64,000 nt of DNA from Leptospira ilyithenensis (GTDB lineage Bacteria > Spirochaetota > Leptospiria > Leptospirales > Leptospiraceae). The stretch lies in assembly GCF_004771005.1 (NCBI RefSeq), contig NZ_RQHV01000002.1:202914-266913 (forward strand), given 5' to 3'. The position numbers were made by a program, and so were the translations under genes. Of the stretch, positions 51,969 through 61,657 are shown piece by piece; position 1 is the stretch's first letter; every line of letters begins with the position of its first letter. The notes under the pieces were generated by a model. That model saw only the letters and a program-made list of their open reading frames with translations, searched no databases and had not been told where the DNA came from.

Positions 51969-53233
51969 TTCCAAGGATCCCGCTTTAAAATGGACTCTGC
52001 AACATTAACCGCAGATAAAAATCCGTCTTCATGAAACCCATATCCGGAATAAGCCCCTGCATAATAGATCGGACCTTCCTCGTTCAACTTGGGAAATCTT
52101 TTCTGGGCTTTTGCATTTTCCACGGAAAACAAAGGATGTTCATACTCGACTTCACGAATGATATCTTCCTTTTTGATTCGTCCGGGATCGTTGATGGTTA
52201 CAAAATAATTTTGATTCTTAGAAACATTCTGCAAACGATTCATCCAGTAGATTGTAAATGGTTTTCGGTTTCCATCCTTGTCTTTTATGATTTTGTAATT
52301 CCAACTGGACCAACAGAGTTTCTTTTTAGGCATATCCGATTCATCCGTATGAAGTGTCACCGTATTTTTTTGATAGGTGAAAAGAGGGAGGAGCTCCCTT
52401 TCCAAGTGAGTCGGATCGCCCAATAATTTTGCAGAAGTATGCCCGTGTGTTGCAAGAATCGCCTTATCGAAAATCTCCGAAGAACCGTTCTCCAACACTA
52501 CTCTTACTTTTCCATTTTCACGTAACACTTGCTTTATGCCTGAATTGACACGAATCCTGTCCGAAAAATCTTTCGTAATCAACTTTACATACTCTCTTGA
52601 TCCGCCGTCCACGGTCCACCATTGGTGCTGGCTATTCAGTCCTAAAAATCCGTGATTATAAAAAAACCGAACGAGCGATTTGACGGGAAAAGACAAGATT
52701 AGACCGGGAGGTGTGGTCCAAACGGCGGAACTCATAGGAATCAGATAATAATCAAGTATATCCTCACCGTAACCGTTTTCTTTCATATACTCGCGCAAAT
52801 CCCAGTGGTCGTATTTGGGATTCTCCAGTATTTGGGGAGCCGTTTCATTGAAACGATTGATCTCAAGAAGCATTTTGACAAACTGAAGATTGAAAAAATT
52901 CTTTTTTTGTGCAAAAAGACCGTTCAAACCGGAACCACAAAACTCTAGTTTTGTGGGATCATATTGGACACTGAAGGACATATCCGATTTTTTTGTGGGA
53001 ACACCGAGTCTATCGAATAAACGAAGCAGATTCGGATAAGTGACATGATTGAATACGATAAATCCGGTATCGATAGGAATCTCTTTTCCGTTTTCCAAAA
53101 CATCTACGGTATTTGTATGACCGCCCGTATAATTTTCTTTTTCAAACAGAGTTAGATCGTATTCTTTGGACAAAAAATAAGCAGCTCCCAACCCGGATAT
53201 GCCTGTTCCTATGATCGCCAATTTTTTTTTCAC
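51965..53233 (-). CDS. FAD-dependent amine-oxidase-type oxidoreductase
   Basis: A 422-residue flavoprotein. The GTG at 53233, with GAGG 6 bases upstream, starts exactly before the dinucleotide-binding segment KKKLAIIGTGISGLGAAYFLS. ENYTGGHTNTVDV and GPIYYAGAYSGYGFHEDG near the C-terminus are the FAD-contact motifs of the phytoene-desaturase/amine-oxidase group. It heads the operon with DUF1365 and Cfa; in other bacteria the same trio is linked to unusual fatty acids and photo-oxidative stress. The substrate is presumably an acyl chain, which is inference. Confidence 0.88.
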   Translation of the reverse strand: MKKKLAIIGTGISGLGAAYFLSKEYDLTLFEKENYTGGHTNTVDVLENGKEIPIDTGFIVFNHVTYPNLLRLFDRLGVPTKKSDMSFSVQYDPTKLEFCGSGLNGLFAQKKNFFNLQFVKMLLEINRFNETAPQILENPKYDHWDLREYMKENGYGEDILDYYLIPMSSAVWTTPPGLILSFPVKSLVRFFYNHGFLGLNSQHQWWTVDGGSREYVKLITKDFSDRIRVNSGIKQVLRENGKVRVVLENGSSEIFDKAILATHGHTSAKLLGDPTHLERELLPLFTYQKNTVTLHTDESDMPKKKLCWSSWNYKIIKDKDGNRKPFTIYWMNRLQNVSKNQNYFVTINDPGRIKKEDIIREVEYEHPLFSVENAKAQKRFPKLNEEGPIYYAGAYSGYGFHEDGFLSAVNVAESILKRDPWK

Positions 53234-53302
53234 ATTTGCCTCTTGGTCTATGTTTAGACAAAACGGCAATAAAATCGGAAGAAATTTTTTGCGAGGATCT
53301 CT

Positions 53303-54130
53303 TTAATGAAAGAGGTGATTCATCTGGGTTTGGATCTCCAAAGCTTTCTCTTTTGCCAATCGGGAAAATCCATCTTCTCTGGAAAGCAATGTCACCCCAC
53401 GGGAAGAATTGATGATTGAGTTTTTGCCGCTCGCCCAATAAATTTCTTCCAGACTTGCTCCTTGTGCCCCGTATCCCGGAATCAGAAAAAACAAATCGGG
53501 ATGACGGTTTCTGATTTTTTTGAGTTCCGCAGGATGGGTTCCCCCTACGACGATACCCACTTGTCCCGGATACTCTTCACCAAGTTTTGCGGCAAAGTCG
53601 GACATCTCTTCGTATAAAAATTCATTATTTTTTTTAAGAACTAACTTTTGTAAGTCGCTAGAGGAAGGATTGGAAGTAAGACAAAGTATGAATATATATC
53701 CCCCTGCATCCAAATAAGGAAGAAGAGTATCCCTTCCCATATAAGCGTTTACAGTAAGCGCATCCACTCCCAAAGTTTCAAAATAATATTTTGCATATTC
53801 TTTTGAAGTATTTGCCAAGTCTCCTCTCTTCGCATCGGCAATGATGGGAACCTCCGGGCAAACGGTTTTGCAAAGTTCAACATAGAGTTCGAATTCCTTA
53901 AATCCTTTGGAACCGAATCTTTCAAAAAATGCCACATTCGGTTTCCAAGAAGTGGCGTAAGTATGAGTCGCTTCCACAATCTCCTTACTGAAATGAAAGA
54001 GAGGTGTCTCCGACTTTAAACTGGAAAAAGGAAGCTTTTCCCATTCCGGGTCGAGGCCAATGCACAAAAGAGAAGACAGTTCTTCTCTTCGTTTGATGAA
54101 CTTTTCTTGAAATTTTGAAACGTTAGACAC
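53303..54130 (-). CDS. pyrF: Orotidine 5'-phosphate decarboxylase (type 2)
   Basis: A 275-residue pyrimidine-synthesis enzyme converting OMP to UMP. LLCIGLDPEWEKLP near the start and the catalytic segment IADAKRGDLANTSKEYA, with the Lys of DAKRGD, mark the longer type-2 family. VVGGTHPAELKKIR and LIPGYGAQGAS are the phosphate-binding loops. It is directly followed in the genome by the envelope-protein genes upstream on the same strand: the metallopeptidase-like gene ends 1 base before the pyrF start, so they share a transcript without functional link. Confidence 0.95.
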   Translation of the reverse strand: MSNVSKFQEKFIKRREELSSLLCIGLDPEWEKLPFSSLKSETPLFHFSKEIVEATHTYATSWKPNVAFFERFGSKGFKEFELYVELCKTVCPEVPIIADAKRGDLANTSKEYAKYYFETLGVDALTVNAYMGRDTLLPYLDAGGYIFILCLTSNPSSSDLQKLVLKKNNEFLYEEMSDFAAKLGEEYPGQVGIVVGGTHPAELKKIRNRHPDLFFLIPGYGAQGASLEEIYWASGKNSIINSSRGVTLLSREDGFSRLAKEKALEIQTQMNHLFH

Positions 54131-54988
54131 TTATTTTACTCTTTTATTTCTTTCTTCCATTTGGGAGGGAATACTTCTTTTTTTCCATCTACCGTAGACA
54201 TGACCCGGCAATACGGTAACTGCCGTTATGGGGCTAGGGACCAAATCCCCGATCGCTCCGCCTATATAAGTCGAATAAGCGGGAAAAAGCAATTCGTGAG
54301 ATTCTTCCAATTGTTTGGAATCTTCATTTTCCGCAAAATAATTGATCGCATCATCACTTGCACGGGCTTCATGGTAAAGAGAACCTACGACAGGGACTGC
54401 ATAAGCCAGGGAATACCAGGTTCTGTATTCCCTTTGTGCGAAATCCTTGGCATGTCCTCCTTCATGAATGACAACTGCCGGCAGATCGGAGTATACATTG
54501 ATCGTATTCGTATAAGGATTATAATGGTCTCCGCCTACAAATCCCGCAAGCAATCTATCAGGCAAAAAAGTATAGGACAATAACGAAATGGATCCTATTA
54601 TGTATTTTACGAATGGATTTATACTTTCATTTTTGGCGAGCCTTTTCCATTCGGACAAAGGTGCGTATTGATTGAATCTTACTTTAACATCACGTAAGTT
54701 GTTTTGTTTGATGTATTTGATCAGGTACTGCTTCGTTTCTTCCGAAAAATGATGATTCGTCATTTTCCTGTTCCACAAAATCAATTTTGTAGGGAGGGAA
54801 AAAAAATAATTTCCTATCGTATCGACAATCCAAACAGGTTCCCCTTCTTCAAACTGAGGATCATCTTCTTCAAAATACGGGGAAGGATGATAGGGATTCC
54901 CGTAATTATATTTTTTTTCTATCGAATAACAGTTATTACATACAATTAAAATCAGAAAAAGAAAGATAAAGGTCGATTTTCGGTTCAT
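54131..54988 (-). CDS. Putative lipoprotein with HEGGH zinc motif
   Basis: A 285-residue exported protein. The signal ends at cysteines C17 or C20 (LIVCNNC), a loose spirochaete lipobox. VVIHEGGHAKDFAQRE gives H175-E-G-G-H179; YHEARASDDAINYFAEN about 25 residues on may supply the third ligand. That pattern fits a minimal zinc peptidase, but I recognise no named family. A short hydrophobic segment lies near residue 125. It is coupled by ATGA to the lipoprotein gene upstream. Confidence 0.65.
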   Translation of the reverse strand: MNRKSTFIFLFLILIVCNNCYSIEKKYNYGNPYHPSPYFEEDDPQFEEGEPVWIVDTIGNYFFSLPTKLILWNRKMTNHHFSEETKQYLIKYIKQNNLRDVKVRFNQYAPLSEWKRLAKNESINPFVKYIIGSISLLSYTFLPDRLLAGFVGGDHYNPYTNTINVYSDLPAVVIHEGGHAKDFAQREYRTWYSLAYAVPVVGSLYHEARASDDAINYFAENEDSKQLEESHELLFPAYSTYIGGAIGDLVPSPITAVTVLPGHVYGRWKKRSIPSQMEERNKRVK

Positions 54989-55665
54989 AACTCTTCCAGA
55001 ATCTCCTTAAGTTTCGGATCGGGAACAGTAGGCAGAGAGTTCAGATTCGGTTCTTTTTTTGTCGGATGAAAATCCGATTCATTTTCCAGAAATTGAAAAA
55101 AAGCCTCCAAAGCATTTCTACCCAATTGATTCAACTGATCCTGCCGGTTGCCTCGAAATCCCATATAAGGCACATACCAAATCAAAGGAACAACCGTTAG
55201 GCTGCTTCCCAATAAATAACAATTCGTTACATTGGAATCGATTTTATCTTCGTATTCGAAATTCGAGGCCTTGCCTCTTCCGACTTGCACCAAGGCCGAC
55301 ATCTTCACATGAACTTCGTTGGAAAAACATTTATCAAGGGATTCCAATTGAAATTTTGTAATTTCAATCTTGGCACCTTGAAAAAGACCTGGGTATCTGG
55401 ATTTGCGGATGCTGATCTCTTTTTGAATGAGATAGCTCAAACTTCCGTATTCATTATACAAATCATCCGCACTTACGAAATAACCGTCATACAGCGCAAA
55501 CCTTTGAAGATTTTCATTTGGAGTAATAATTGTTAGTTTCTTATCGAAAGTAACCAACTCAAAAGGGGCCTCTTCCGGGAAAGGTCGATACACCCGAATG
55601 GAAATTCCACACTCGGAAAAGAAAAGAAACAAAACCGATATAAGCAACAAAAATCTAAAACGCAT
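54985..55665 (-). CDS. Putative lipoprotein of unknown function
   Basis: A 226-residue protein with a lipobox-like signal (LFFSEC19G). The mature part has mixed alpha/beta pattern and three further cysteines (KCFSN, NCYLL). No family is recognised. It overlaps the metallopeptidase-like gene by ATGA at its end and the barrel-protein gene by 11 bases at its start, so three envelope genes form one translational unit and probably work in one outer-membrane process. Confidence 0.62.
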   Translation of the reverse strand: MRFRFLLLISVLFLFFSECGISIRVYRPFPEEAPFELVTFDKKLTIITPNENLQRFALYDGYFVSADDLYNEYGSLSYLIQKEISIRKSRYPGLFQGAKIEITKFQLESLDKCFSNEVHVKMSALVQVGRGKASNFEYEDKIDSNVTNCYLLGSSLTVVPLIWYVPYMGFRGNRQDQLNQLGRNALEAFFQFLENESDFHPTKKEPNLNSLPTVPDPKLKEILEEL

Positions 55666-56917
55666 AACTGTATCCGATGAATATATTAGAAACCCCGAAG
55701 TATCTTCCGATTCGTCTTCCGTTTCCGTCAGCTTCGTAAACTCCGGAAGACTTGTACCAATCCATTACCGCAGTTCCGTATGTTTCCGGACTCAAAGCAT
55801 AAAAATTCGGCATCTTGGACTCATTCGCTTTCCATGCATAACTTGTAGATTGAACTCCAAGACTCAATCTATGTTGGTTGAATAATAAAACCGAATATAT
55901 AAAATTCAAATCTATTCCTGTAACGGTCATCTCCAAAGGTTTGTTAGACTGAATGGAATACCGATCCAAAGAATTTCCCGGAGTTCCGAAACCGCCTTCT
56001 TTGGTTACCGATCTCTGATAATCCAAACGCCCGAGAGGAGTTACAAAAATATCCGCACCAACTTCCAATCTCATAATCTTTTCAAAAGCATGATAAAAAC
56101 GAAAACCCGCGCTAGGGGCCAAATACCTGGATTGTTCACGTAAATCCCCCGCTTGCCCCAATGTGGCGGATAAATAGGAAGAATCCGTTTTCCAACTTCC
56201 ACCACGAAGTCCGAAATCCCAGCTAAACCAACTATCTTTTGTTAGCTCCTCATAAATTTTTATGACAAACCTATGATCCTGCATTCTGTATCTGGTTTCG
56301 TAATTGGCAAATTGAAACGGGCCTACAAGTCCCCACGCATAATGCGTAAAAGAAGATTGAAAAGGTAAAGAAGTATATTCAAATCCCCATTTTTTACTAT
56401 CATGCCGGTAAGAAAACGAGTAGGAAGGAAGTTTCGATGACAGAAACTTCGGTTCTTCCACTACGGGAAGTACGGAGCCGTTTTGATAAGGAATATTGCT
56501 TCTCGGAAAAAAAAGATCCCCTGCTTGAAAGGCAAGCTTTCCGTCTTTATGAAGCCAATCGGTTCCGCCACCGAAACTCATAACGGAATTGTTACCTCTG
56601 ATTCCGAATTCCCAGGTTCCGCCGAAAAACGGCTGTTTGCCTGACTCAAGCGGATGGGAGATATCTTTGGGATCTCTCAAATAAACATATCTTTTTTCCA
56701 GGTAAAAATTCTTTTTTCGGATTTGGATCGCACGAAGACGTTTCGTTTCTGCAAGAGGAAGATCGCCCGTTTTTTCCAGATCTTCGGCTTCTAACTCAAG
56801 TTTGATTGCTTCAGATTCTTGAGAATATAGAACGGACGGAGAAAAGAGAAATAAATGGAATAGGACAATCCCTCCAAAACCTATGGAGCAGATATTTTGG
56901 AAAGGATGTCTTTTCAA
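55655..56917 (-). CDS. Putative outer-membrane beta-barrel protein
   Basis: A 420-residue protein with a signal peptide (cleavage near LYS-QE), a short charged helical segment (about 30-65), and then alternating hydrophobic strands rich in Tyr, Trp, Phe and Gly. The chain ends in NIFIGYSYAF, with the terminal Phe typical of BAM-dependent barrels. No family is recognised. It heads the envelope operon and follows speE by 6 bases. Confidence 0.65.
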   Translation of the reverse strand: MKRHPFQNICSIGFGGIVLFHLFLFSPSVLYSQESEAIKLELEAEDLEKTGDLPLAETKRLRAIQIRKKNFYLEKRYVYLRDPKDISHPLESGKQPFFGGTWEFGIRGNNSVMSFGGGTDWLHKDGKLAFQAGDLFFPRSNIPYQNGSVLPVVEEPKFLSSKLPSYSFSYRHDSKKWGFEYTSLPFQSSFTHYAWGLVGPFQFANYETRYRMQDHRFVIKIYEELTKDSWFSWDFGLRGGSWKTDSSYLSATLGQAGDLREQSRYLAPSAGFRFYHAFEKIMRLEVGADIFVTPLGRLDYQRSVTKEGGFGTPGNSLDRYSIQSNKPLEMTVTGIDLNFIYSVLLFNQHRLSLGVQSTSYAWKANESKMPNFYALSPETYGTAVMDWYKSSGVYEADGNGRRIGRYFGVSNIFIGYSYAF

Positions 56918-56923
56918 GATGGA

Positions 56924-57769
56924 TTACCGTTTTCTTTTGATATACGCCTTTGCGAATTCTGGCAATACAAAAGCTGCTTTGTGAATCTCAGGACTATAAT
57001 ATTTCAGTCCTTTCGGTAAACGGGAAATATCGGGTGTTACTGAATACGGATCAATCGCATTGGAAAGAAATGTAAATCCGATGATCCCGGACGGGTAAGT
57101 CGGAATCGTAGTGTAATAGTATCCGTATTCCGGAAAAATCTTTGGAATAAATTCGAATAGAGATGAAATTACGTCTCCGTGATACCAAAAGGATTCCGCT
57201 TGCGTTGCAATGATTCCCGTCGGTTTCAATGCGCTCGCCATATCTCTGTAAAACGGTTCTTTGAATAATACTTCCGCCGGGCCTACAGGATCACTGGAAT
57301 CCACCAAAATCACATCGAAACGGCCTTTGTTTTCACGAGCGAATTTAGCTCCGTCATCATAATGATGAATCACTCTCTTATCTTTCATAGCATCCGCACA
57401 TTCCGGAAAGTACTGATAACTGATATCCACTACCGCTTTGTCAATCTCACATAATACAACTTCTTTGACCGAAGGATGTTTCAAAACTTCACGAACAGTG
57501 CCTCCGTCTCCTCCTCCGATCACCAAAACGGATTCCGGGTTGGGGTGGCTCATCATGGGAATATGAGCAATCATCTCATGATAGGAATGTTCATCCTTAT
57601 TTGTGACCATGGTCACTCCATCTAGTGTGAACATACGTCCGAAGGATTGAGTCTCGAATACGTCGATTTTTTGAAATGGAGACTGGATGCTATCCAAGGT
57701 CTTAGTCACTCTGTAGCTGACTGCCCTCCCTTTTTCCAATTCCAATTTTTCTGTGTACCAAATCTCCAT
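56924..57769 (-). CDS. speE: Spermidine synthase
   Basis: A 281-residue aminopropyltransferase that joins decarboxylated AdoMet to putrescine. FGRMFTLDGVTMVTNKDEHSYHEMIAHIP, VLVIGGGDGGTVREVLKHP, and the catalytic loop VDSSDPVGPAEVLF are diagnostic. DGGTVRE and the gate Asp of DSSDP are intact. It needs the product of SpeD, encoded at 62886-63275. It leads the minus-strand run that continues into the envelope genes. The divergent TMEM43-like gene starts 158 bases away. Confidence 0.95.
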   Translation of the reverse strand: MEIWYTEKLELEKGRAVSYRVTKTLDSIQSPFQKIDVFETQSFGRMFTLDGVTMVTNKDEHSYHEMIAHIPMMSHPNPESVLVIGGGDGGTVREVLKHPSVKEVVLCEIDKAVVDISYQYFPECADAMKDKRVIHHYDDGAKFARENKGRFDVILVDSSDPVGPAEVLFKEPFYRDMASALKPTGIIATQAESFWYHGDVISSLFEFIPKIFPEYGYYYTTIPTYPSGIIGFTFLSNAIDPYSVTPDISRLPKGLKYYSPEIHKAAFVLPEFAKAYIKRKR

Positions 57770-57927
57770 TCTATTCTCCTAGTGACGATTTCCGTGTAAT
57801 TTCTGCCAGACTGGGGTGCGTGGGTGGGAAGTGTAGTTTTTTTTCCTTAAAAAAGTTCTTTCCAATTTCTCGTAAAGGTTTAGAAACTTGGAGTTTCGAG
57901 AAATTAGTTCTGAAAAGGGAGAAAAGA

Positions 57928-59037
57928 ATGTTAGGAAATTTTACGGAAAGTTTGAAAGGTACGGTAGGGGGAGTCGCCCTCCTGATAGCGTCCTTTCCCA
58001 TCCTGTTTCAAAACGAAGGTTGTGCGGTCGATATAGCCAAAGGACTGGAAGAAGGTGCAGCACTTGTTCAAAGCATTGATGCCAATCAGAACATCGGAAA
58101 CTACAACGGCAAACTCATTCATGCAAGCGGAGAAGCTAAAGCAGGAGCAAAAATTTCCGACTCTACCTTCGGGATAGAAGTAGGAGCACTTGCACTTTCC
58201 AGAGATGTGGAAATGTACCAATGGGAAGAAAAAGTCATGGAAAAGGAAGACAAAACCAAAACATACAGCTACAATGCGGAGTGGTCTGCAAGCAGAGTCA
58301 ATTCAAGTAATTTTGAACAAAAAAAAGATCATGTCAATCCTGCTTTTCCTTACGAAAGCGATACGATCCGTCCATCTTCGGTGTCTTTGGGAAATCTCAA
58401 CTTTTCCCAAGCTTTGATCAAATCTATTTCACCTAACTCCGATTTGGAATACGACTCTGCAACCGTAACACGTTTGAAAGCAAAACTGAGCGCGAATGCA
58501 CAAATCCATGACGGTCAGATCTATATCGGAAAAAATCCTCTCAGCCCGGAAATAGGAGACGTCAGGGTAAATCACCAAGTAGCGCCGGAAGGAACCGTCT
58601 CCATTATAGGACTGTTAAACGGTGCAATTGTAAATCCTTACCAAACAAAAAGAGACACAACCATTTTGGTTTTTGACTACGGAACGAAAGACGCCGCAAC
58701 TATGTTCCAGGAAGAACAGGACGCAAATGTATTCCGCACTTGGGCGGTCAGGATTGCAGGTTTTTTCGCGATGTTCCTCGGCTTTCGTCTGTTATTCGGA
58801 CCAATTGCGGCGGCCGGCGGATGGATTCCAATCCTCGGAGGAATTCTCGAAATGGGTGTGAGTATCGTCGCGGGAATTCTGGCATTCTCATTCTCTTTTA
58901 TAACGATCGCCATAGCATGGATCTTTTTCCGACCACTTCTCGGAATCGGATTGCTTGTATTAGGTGGCGGAGCTTTCGCATATTTGCTCTATCAAAAGGG
59001 CAAGTTTGGAAACAAACCCGGGATCACAAAAACCTAA
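57928..59037 (+). CDS. TMEM43-family membrane protein
   Basis: With the ATG at 57928, preceded by AAGGGAG 6 bases upstream, the protein has 369 residues. One helix at about 10-28 is followed by a large domain (KLIHASGEAKAG, ALALSRDVEMYQWEEK) and three to four helices after residue 270 (GFFAMFLGFRLLFGPIAAAGGWIPILGGI and more). This matches the TMEM43/LUMA family, found in bacteria and at the eukaryotic nuclear envelope, with unknown bacterial function. It is monocistronic. Confidence 0.8.
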   Translation: MLGNFTESLKGTVGGVALLIASFPILFQNEGCAVDIAKGLEEGAALVQSIDANQNIGNYNGKLIHASGEAKAGAKISDSTFGIEVGALALSRDVEMYQWEEKVMEKEDKTKTYSYNAEWSASRVNSSNFEQKKDHVNPAFPYESDTIRPSSVSLGNLNFSQALIKSISPNSDLEYDSATVTRLKAKLSANAQIHDGQIYIGKNPLSPEIGDVRVNHQVAPEGTVSIIGLLNGAIVNPYQTKRDTTILVFDYGTKDAATMFQEEQDANVFRTWAVRIAGFFAMFLGFRLLFGPIAAAGGWIPILGGILEMGVSIVAGILAFSFSFITIAIAWIFFRPLLGIGLLVLGGGAFAYLLYQKGKFGNKPGITKT

Positions 59038-59052
59038 TTTACCAAATATAAA

Positions 59053-59089
59053 ACCTCCGCAGATTCTTTCTCATTCTTAATGCGGAGGT
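59053..59089. repeat. Inverted repeat after the TMEM43-like gene
   Basis: Arms ACCTCCGCA (59053-59061) and TGCGGAGGT (59081-59089) pair perfectly over 9 bases with a 19-base loop. No U-tract follows on the plus strand, so termination of the TMEM43-like gene is only a possibility. Confidence 0.4.
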
Positions 59090-59158
59090 CAGGAAAAATG
59101 TTCACATTTTCGTATTTTCTACTATACATAGGTTACGTATAAAAATAGGCTTACCCAA

Positions 59159-60391
59159 ATGGGAATCTTAAATTCTAAAAATACAAGAACCGCAGCAATC
59201 GGTTTTATCTTTACTACCATCCTGATCGATTCTATCGGATTTGGGATCGTCATCCCCGTGCTTCCTAGACTGATCATCGAACTGACAGGGGACTCCATCG
59301 GTCAAGCTTCCTCACACGGTGGTTGGCTGATGTTTGCTTATTCTATAGTTCAGTTTTTATGTGCTCCCTTCGTAGGTGCTCTGAGTGACAGATTTGGAAG
59401 GAGACCCGTTTTATTGGCCTCTTTATTCGGATTCACCTTGGACTATATCTTACTCACATTGGCGCCAACACTCGTTTGGTTGTTCGTGGGTCGGATCATC
59501 GCCGGAATTATGGGCGCAAGTTTCACTACAGCAAATGCTTACATTGCAGATGTTACCGAACCGGAAAAAAGAGCACAAAGCTTCGGAATGATCGGCGTTG
59601 CTTTCGGAGTAGGGTTTATCATTGGACCAGTGATCGGGGGGCTACTCGGCCATTTCGGACCTAGGATTCCTTTTCTTGCTGCAGCGATACTAACATTCAT
59701 TAACTTTTTATTCGGTTATTTCATACTTCCCGAATCTTTGAGCAAAGAGAACAGAAGAGCTTTCTCTTGGAAAAATGCAAATCCGGTAGGAGCGATTCTA
59801 CGGTTAAAACGTTATCCGCTACTTACAGGACTTATAGGGGTTTTCTTCCTGATGAACCTAGGTTCCCACTCCGTTCAATCCAATTGGGCTTTTTATGTCA
59901 TCGAAAGATTCAAATGGGATGAAAAGCTGATCGGTATGTCTATCGGAGTCGTAGGTGTTGTGATTGCTTTCGTACAAGGCGGACTTGTGGGCCAGGCGAT
60001 GAAACGGTTCGGCGCAAAAAAAACAGTCTATATCGGTTTTGTTTTCTTTATCATAGGTTATGTGTTATATGCTTCCGCTACACAGTCATGGATGATGTTC
60101 GCAATCACTGTTCCCTATTGTTTGGGCGGAATTGCAGGACCAGCTTTGCAAGGGATTCTTTCTGCCCATATTCCAGCCAATGAACAGGGAGAATTGCAAG
60201 GAGCATTGACCAGTCTTATGAGTGTAACTATGATCCTGGGTCCCGTGATGATGGCAGAGACATTTGCCTACTTCACCACAAAGAGCACGGTTTATCTTCC
60301 AGGTGCGCCTATGTGGCTCGGTGCCATTCTTACCTTGATCGCATTACTACTTGCCTACAGGTCATTACAGCACGAAGAACAATTAGGTTGA
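59159..60391 (+). CDS. MFS drug/proton antiporter, TetA-like
   Basis: A 410-residue transporter with 12 helices. [16 protein letters not shown] in helix 1, the MFS motif [15 protein letters not shown], and [20 protein letters not shown] motif C ([18 protein letters not shown]) place it in the DHA1/TetA group of multidrug and tetracycline exporters. The actual substrate is unknown, so it should not be read as proven resistance. The stop overlaps the convergent CDF gene by 9 bases. Confidence 0.88.
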   Translation: MGILNSKNTRTAAIGFIFTTILIDSIGFGIVIPVLPRLIIELTGDSIGQASSHGGWLMFAYSIVQFLCAPFVGALSDRFGRRPVLLASLFGFTLDYILLTLAPTLVWLFVGRIIAGIMGASFTTANAYIADVTEPEKRAQSFGMIGVAFGVGFIIGPVIGGLLGHFGPRIPFLAAAILTFINFLFGYFILPESLSKENRRAFSWKNANPVGAILRLKRYPLLTGLIGVFFLMNLGSHSVQSNWAFYVIERFKWDEKLIGMSIGVVGVVIAFVQGGLVGQAMKRFGAKKTVYIGFVFFIIGYVLYASATQSWMMFAITVPYCLGGIAGPALQGILSAHIPANEQGELQGALTSLMSVTMILGPVMMAETFAYFTTKSTVYLPGAPMWLGAILTLIALLLAYRSLQHEEQLG

Positions 60392-61303
60392 TTGAGGCTT
60401 GCAAGCCTCTCCTAGGTTTTCGAATTCTAGGGTAACGTGAGTTACTCCCATTTCGTTCAATTTGGACTTGATGGAGTTTTTCATCCGATACCTTAGAGTC
60501 TCGAGTTTCGATTTGATCACTATATGGCCGGAATAAACATGAGATTCTCCATCTAACGACCAAAGACGGGAGTCGTGCACGTCTACAATCGACTGATCCA
60601 AGGTTTTAATCTGGTTTTCCACATCCGTAACACTTAGATTTTCAGGAACATATTGCAAAAATATCCTTCCTACCTGAATCAGATTGGGAATGGATCTGGA
60701 TAGTATAAACAAGTTCAAACCGAGAGACAGAAGCGGGTCCAACCAAAACCAGTCCACAATTTTTAAAATCACTCCCATGATCAAAACCAAAGCCCAACCC
60801 AGAACATCTTCCAAAAGATGGAGTCTGACTGATTTTTCATTCCATCCACCGGTCGCATTTAACTTTAAAAAGCCGAATCCGTTGACCAAAAAACCCAAAA
60901 CGGCGAGGCCCAAAACTCCGTTCACTTCCATCGGTTCTGGGTTCCATAATTTACCAAACGAAAAATAGCTCAGTACAATGGCGCTCAATGTTAAGATCAA
61001 AGAAGTCACAAATGCGGAAAGAATAGAGAATCTTTTATATCCGTAGGTTAGGTTTTTTGTCTTTCTTTTACCTGATTTTTTTTCCATGACATAAGCAAGA
61101 CCCAAAGCAAGAGAATCGCCCAAGTCATGAAATCCGTCGGATAACACTGCCATACTGTTTGTGAGTAACCCGCCTACAATCTCAAGAATGGTAAATCCTG
61201 CGTTGAGTGCAAATGCCAATGCAATATTTTTCGCCCCCTCTCCTTTTCCATGATCATGATGGTTGTGAGAATGTCCCGAATGCGAATGATGATGAGAACC
61301 CAT
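60383..61303 (-). CDS. Cation diffusion facilitator (CzcD/ZitB-like) metal exporter
   Basis: A 306-residue CDF protein. It begins with a His-rich segment (seven or more His in residues 4-18) and has six helices. [20 protein letters not shown] carries the HxxxD-type zinc site of helix 2, and [14 protein letters not shown] that of helix 5. The C-terminal domain ([22 protein letters not shown]) is the CDF cytoplasmic fold. It exports Zn, Co or Ni with protons. It lies 11 bases after the CsoR-type repressor gene, which very likely controls it. Confidence 0.92.
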   Translation of the reverse strand: MGSHHHSHSGHSHNHHDHGKGEGAKNIALAFALNAGFTILEIVGGLLTNSMAVLSDGFHDLGDSLALGLAYVMEKKSGKRKTKNLTYGYKRFSILSAFVTSLILTLSAIVLSYFSFGKLWNPEPMEVNGVLGLAVLGFLVNGFGFLKLNATGGWNEKSVRLHLLEDVLGWALVLIMGVILKIVDWFWLDPLLSLGLNLFILSRSIPNLIQVGRIFLQYVPENLSVTDVENQIKTLDQSIVDVHDSRLWSLDGESHVYSGHIVIKSKLETLRYRMKNSIKSKLNEMGVTHVTLEFENLGEACKPQST

Positions 61304-61314
61304 ATAATACCTTC

Positions 61315-61596
61315 CTAATGAATGGTTCGAAAATAATTATCGATCGAGGCCATAAATTCTTTTAAGTCTGTTTTCAATTCAGGACTTTTGGTTTGGGCGA
61401 GGATGGAATGAGAAAAATGGTCTTCGATCATAAGTTTTGCTACTTTGGAAAGGGCGGCCTGTACTGCGGCTATCTGATGGATCACATCATTGCAAGGTTT
61501 ACCCTCTTCCACCATTCTTTTCACGGACTTCAAATGTCCTTCCAACCGGGAAAGCCTGTCCTGGATTTTTTTAGAAGATTCTAATTTTTTGTCCAT
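61315..61596 (-). CDS. CsoR/RcnR/FrmR-family metal-sensing repressor
   Basis: A 93-residue all-helical repressor. SRLEGHLKSVKRMVEEGKPCNDVIHQIAAVQAAL is the family core. Ligand positions are C35 and H60, followed by H63 and S64 in place of the third ligand found in CsoR (Cys) or RcnR (His64). The site therefore does not match Cu-type CsoR; a Ni/Co/Zn or aldehyde-sensing type is possible. It tops a two-gene operon with a CDF exporter, favouring metal sensing. The operator lies 10 bases before the start codon. Confidence 0.9.
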   Translation of the reverse strand: MDKKLESSKKIQDRLSRLEGHLKSVKRMVEEGKPCNDVIHQIAAVQAALSKVAKLMIEDHFSHSILAQTKSPELKTDLKEFMASIDNYFRTIH

Positions 61597-61605
61597 ACTT
61601 ATATC

Positions 61606-61628
61606 CCTATCCCCCCCTTGGGGATAGG
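61606..61628 (-). promoter_or_regulatory. CsoR-type operator
   Basis: 9-base perfect arms CCTATCCCC (61606-61614) and GGGGATAGG (61620-61628) around CCCTT, giving a run of seven C. CsoR/RcnR-family operators have such C/G tracts flanked by AT-containing inverted ends. The site is only 10 bases from the repressor start codon, so bound repressor would block the promoter. Confidence 0.78.
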
Positions 61629-61657
61629 CAAGTAAAAAATCAACTCTCGGACATAAA

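Noticed and set aside
57771..58001. 76-residue minus-strand ORF in the speE/TMEM43 gap
   Set aside because: It overlaps the TMEM43-like start and its Shine-Dalgarno, with no recognisable features of its own.
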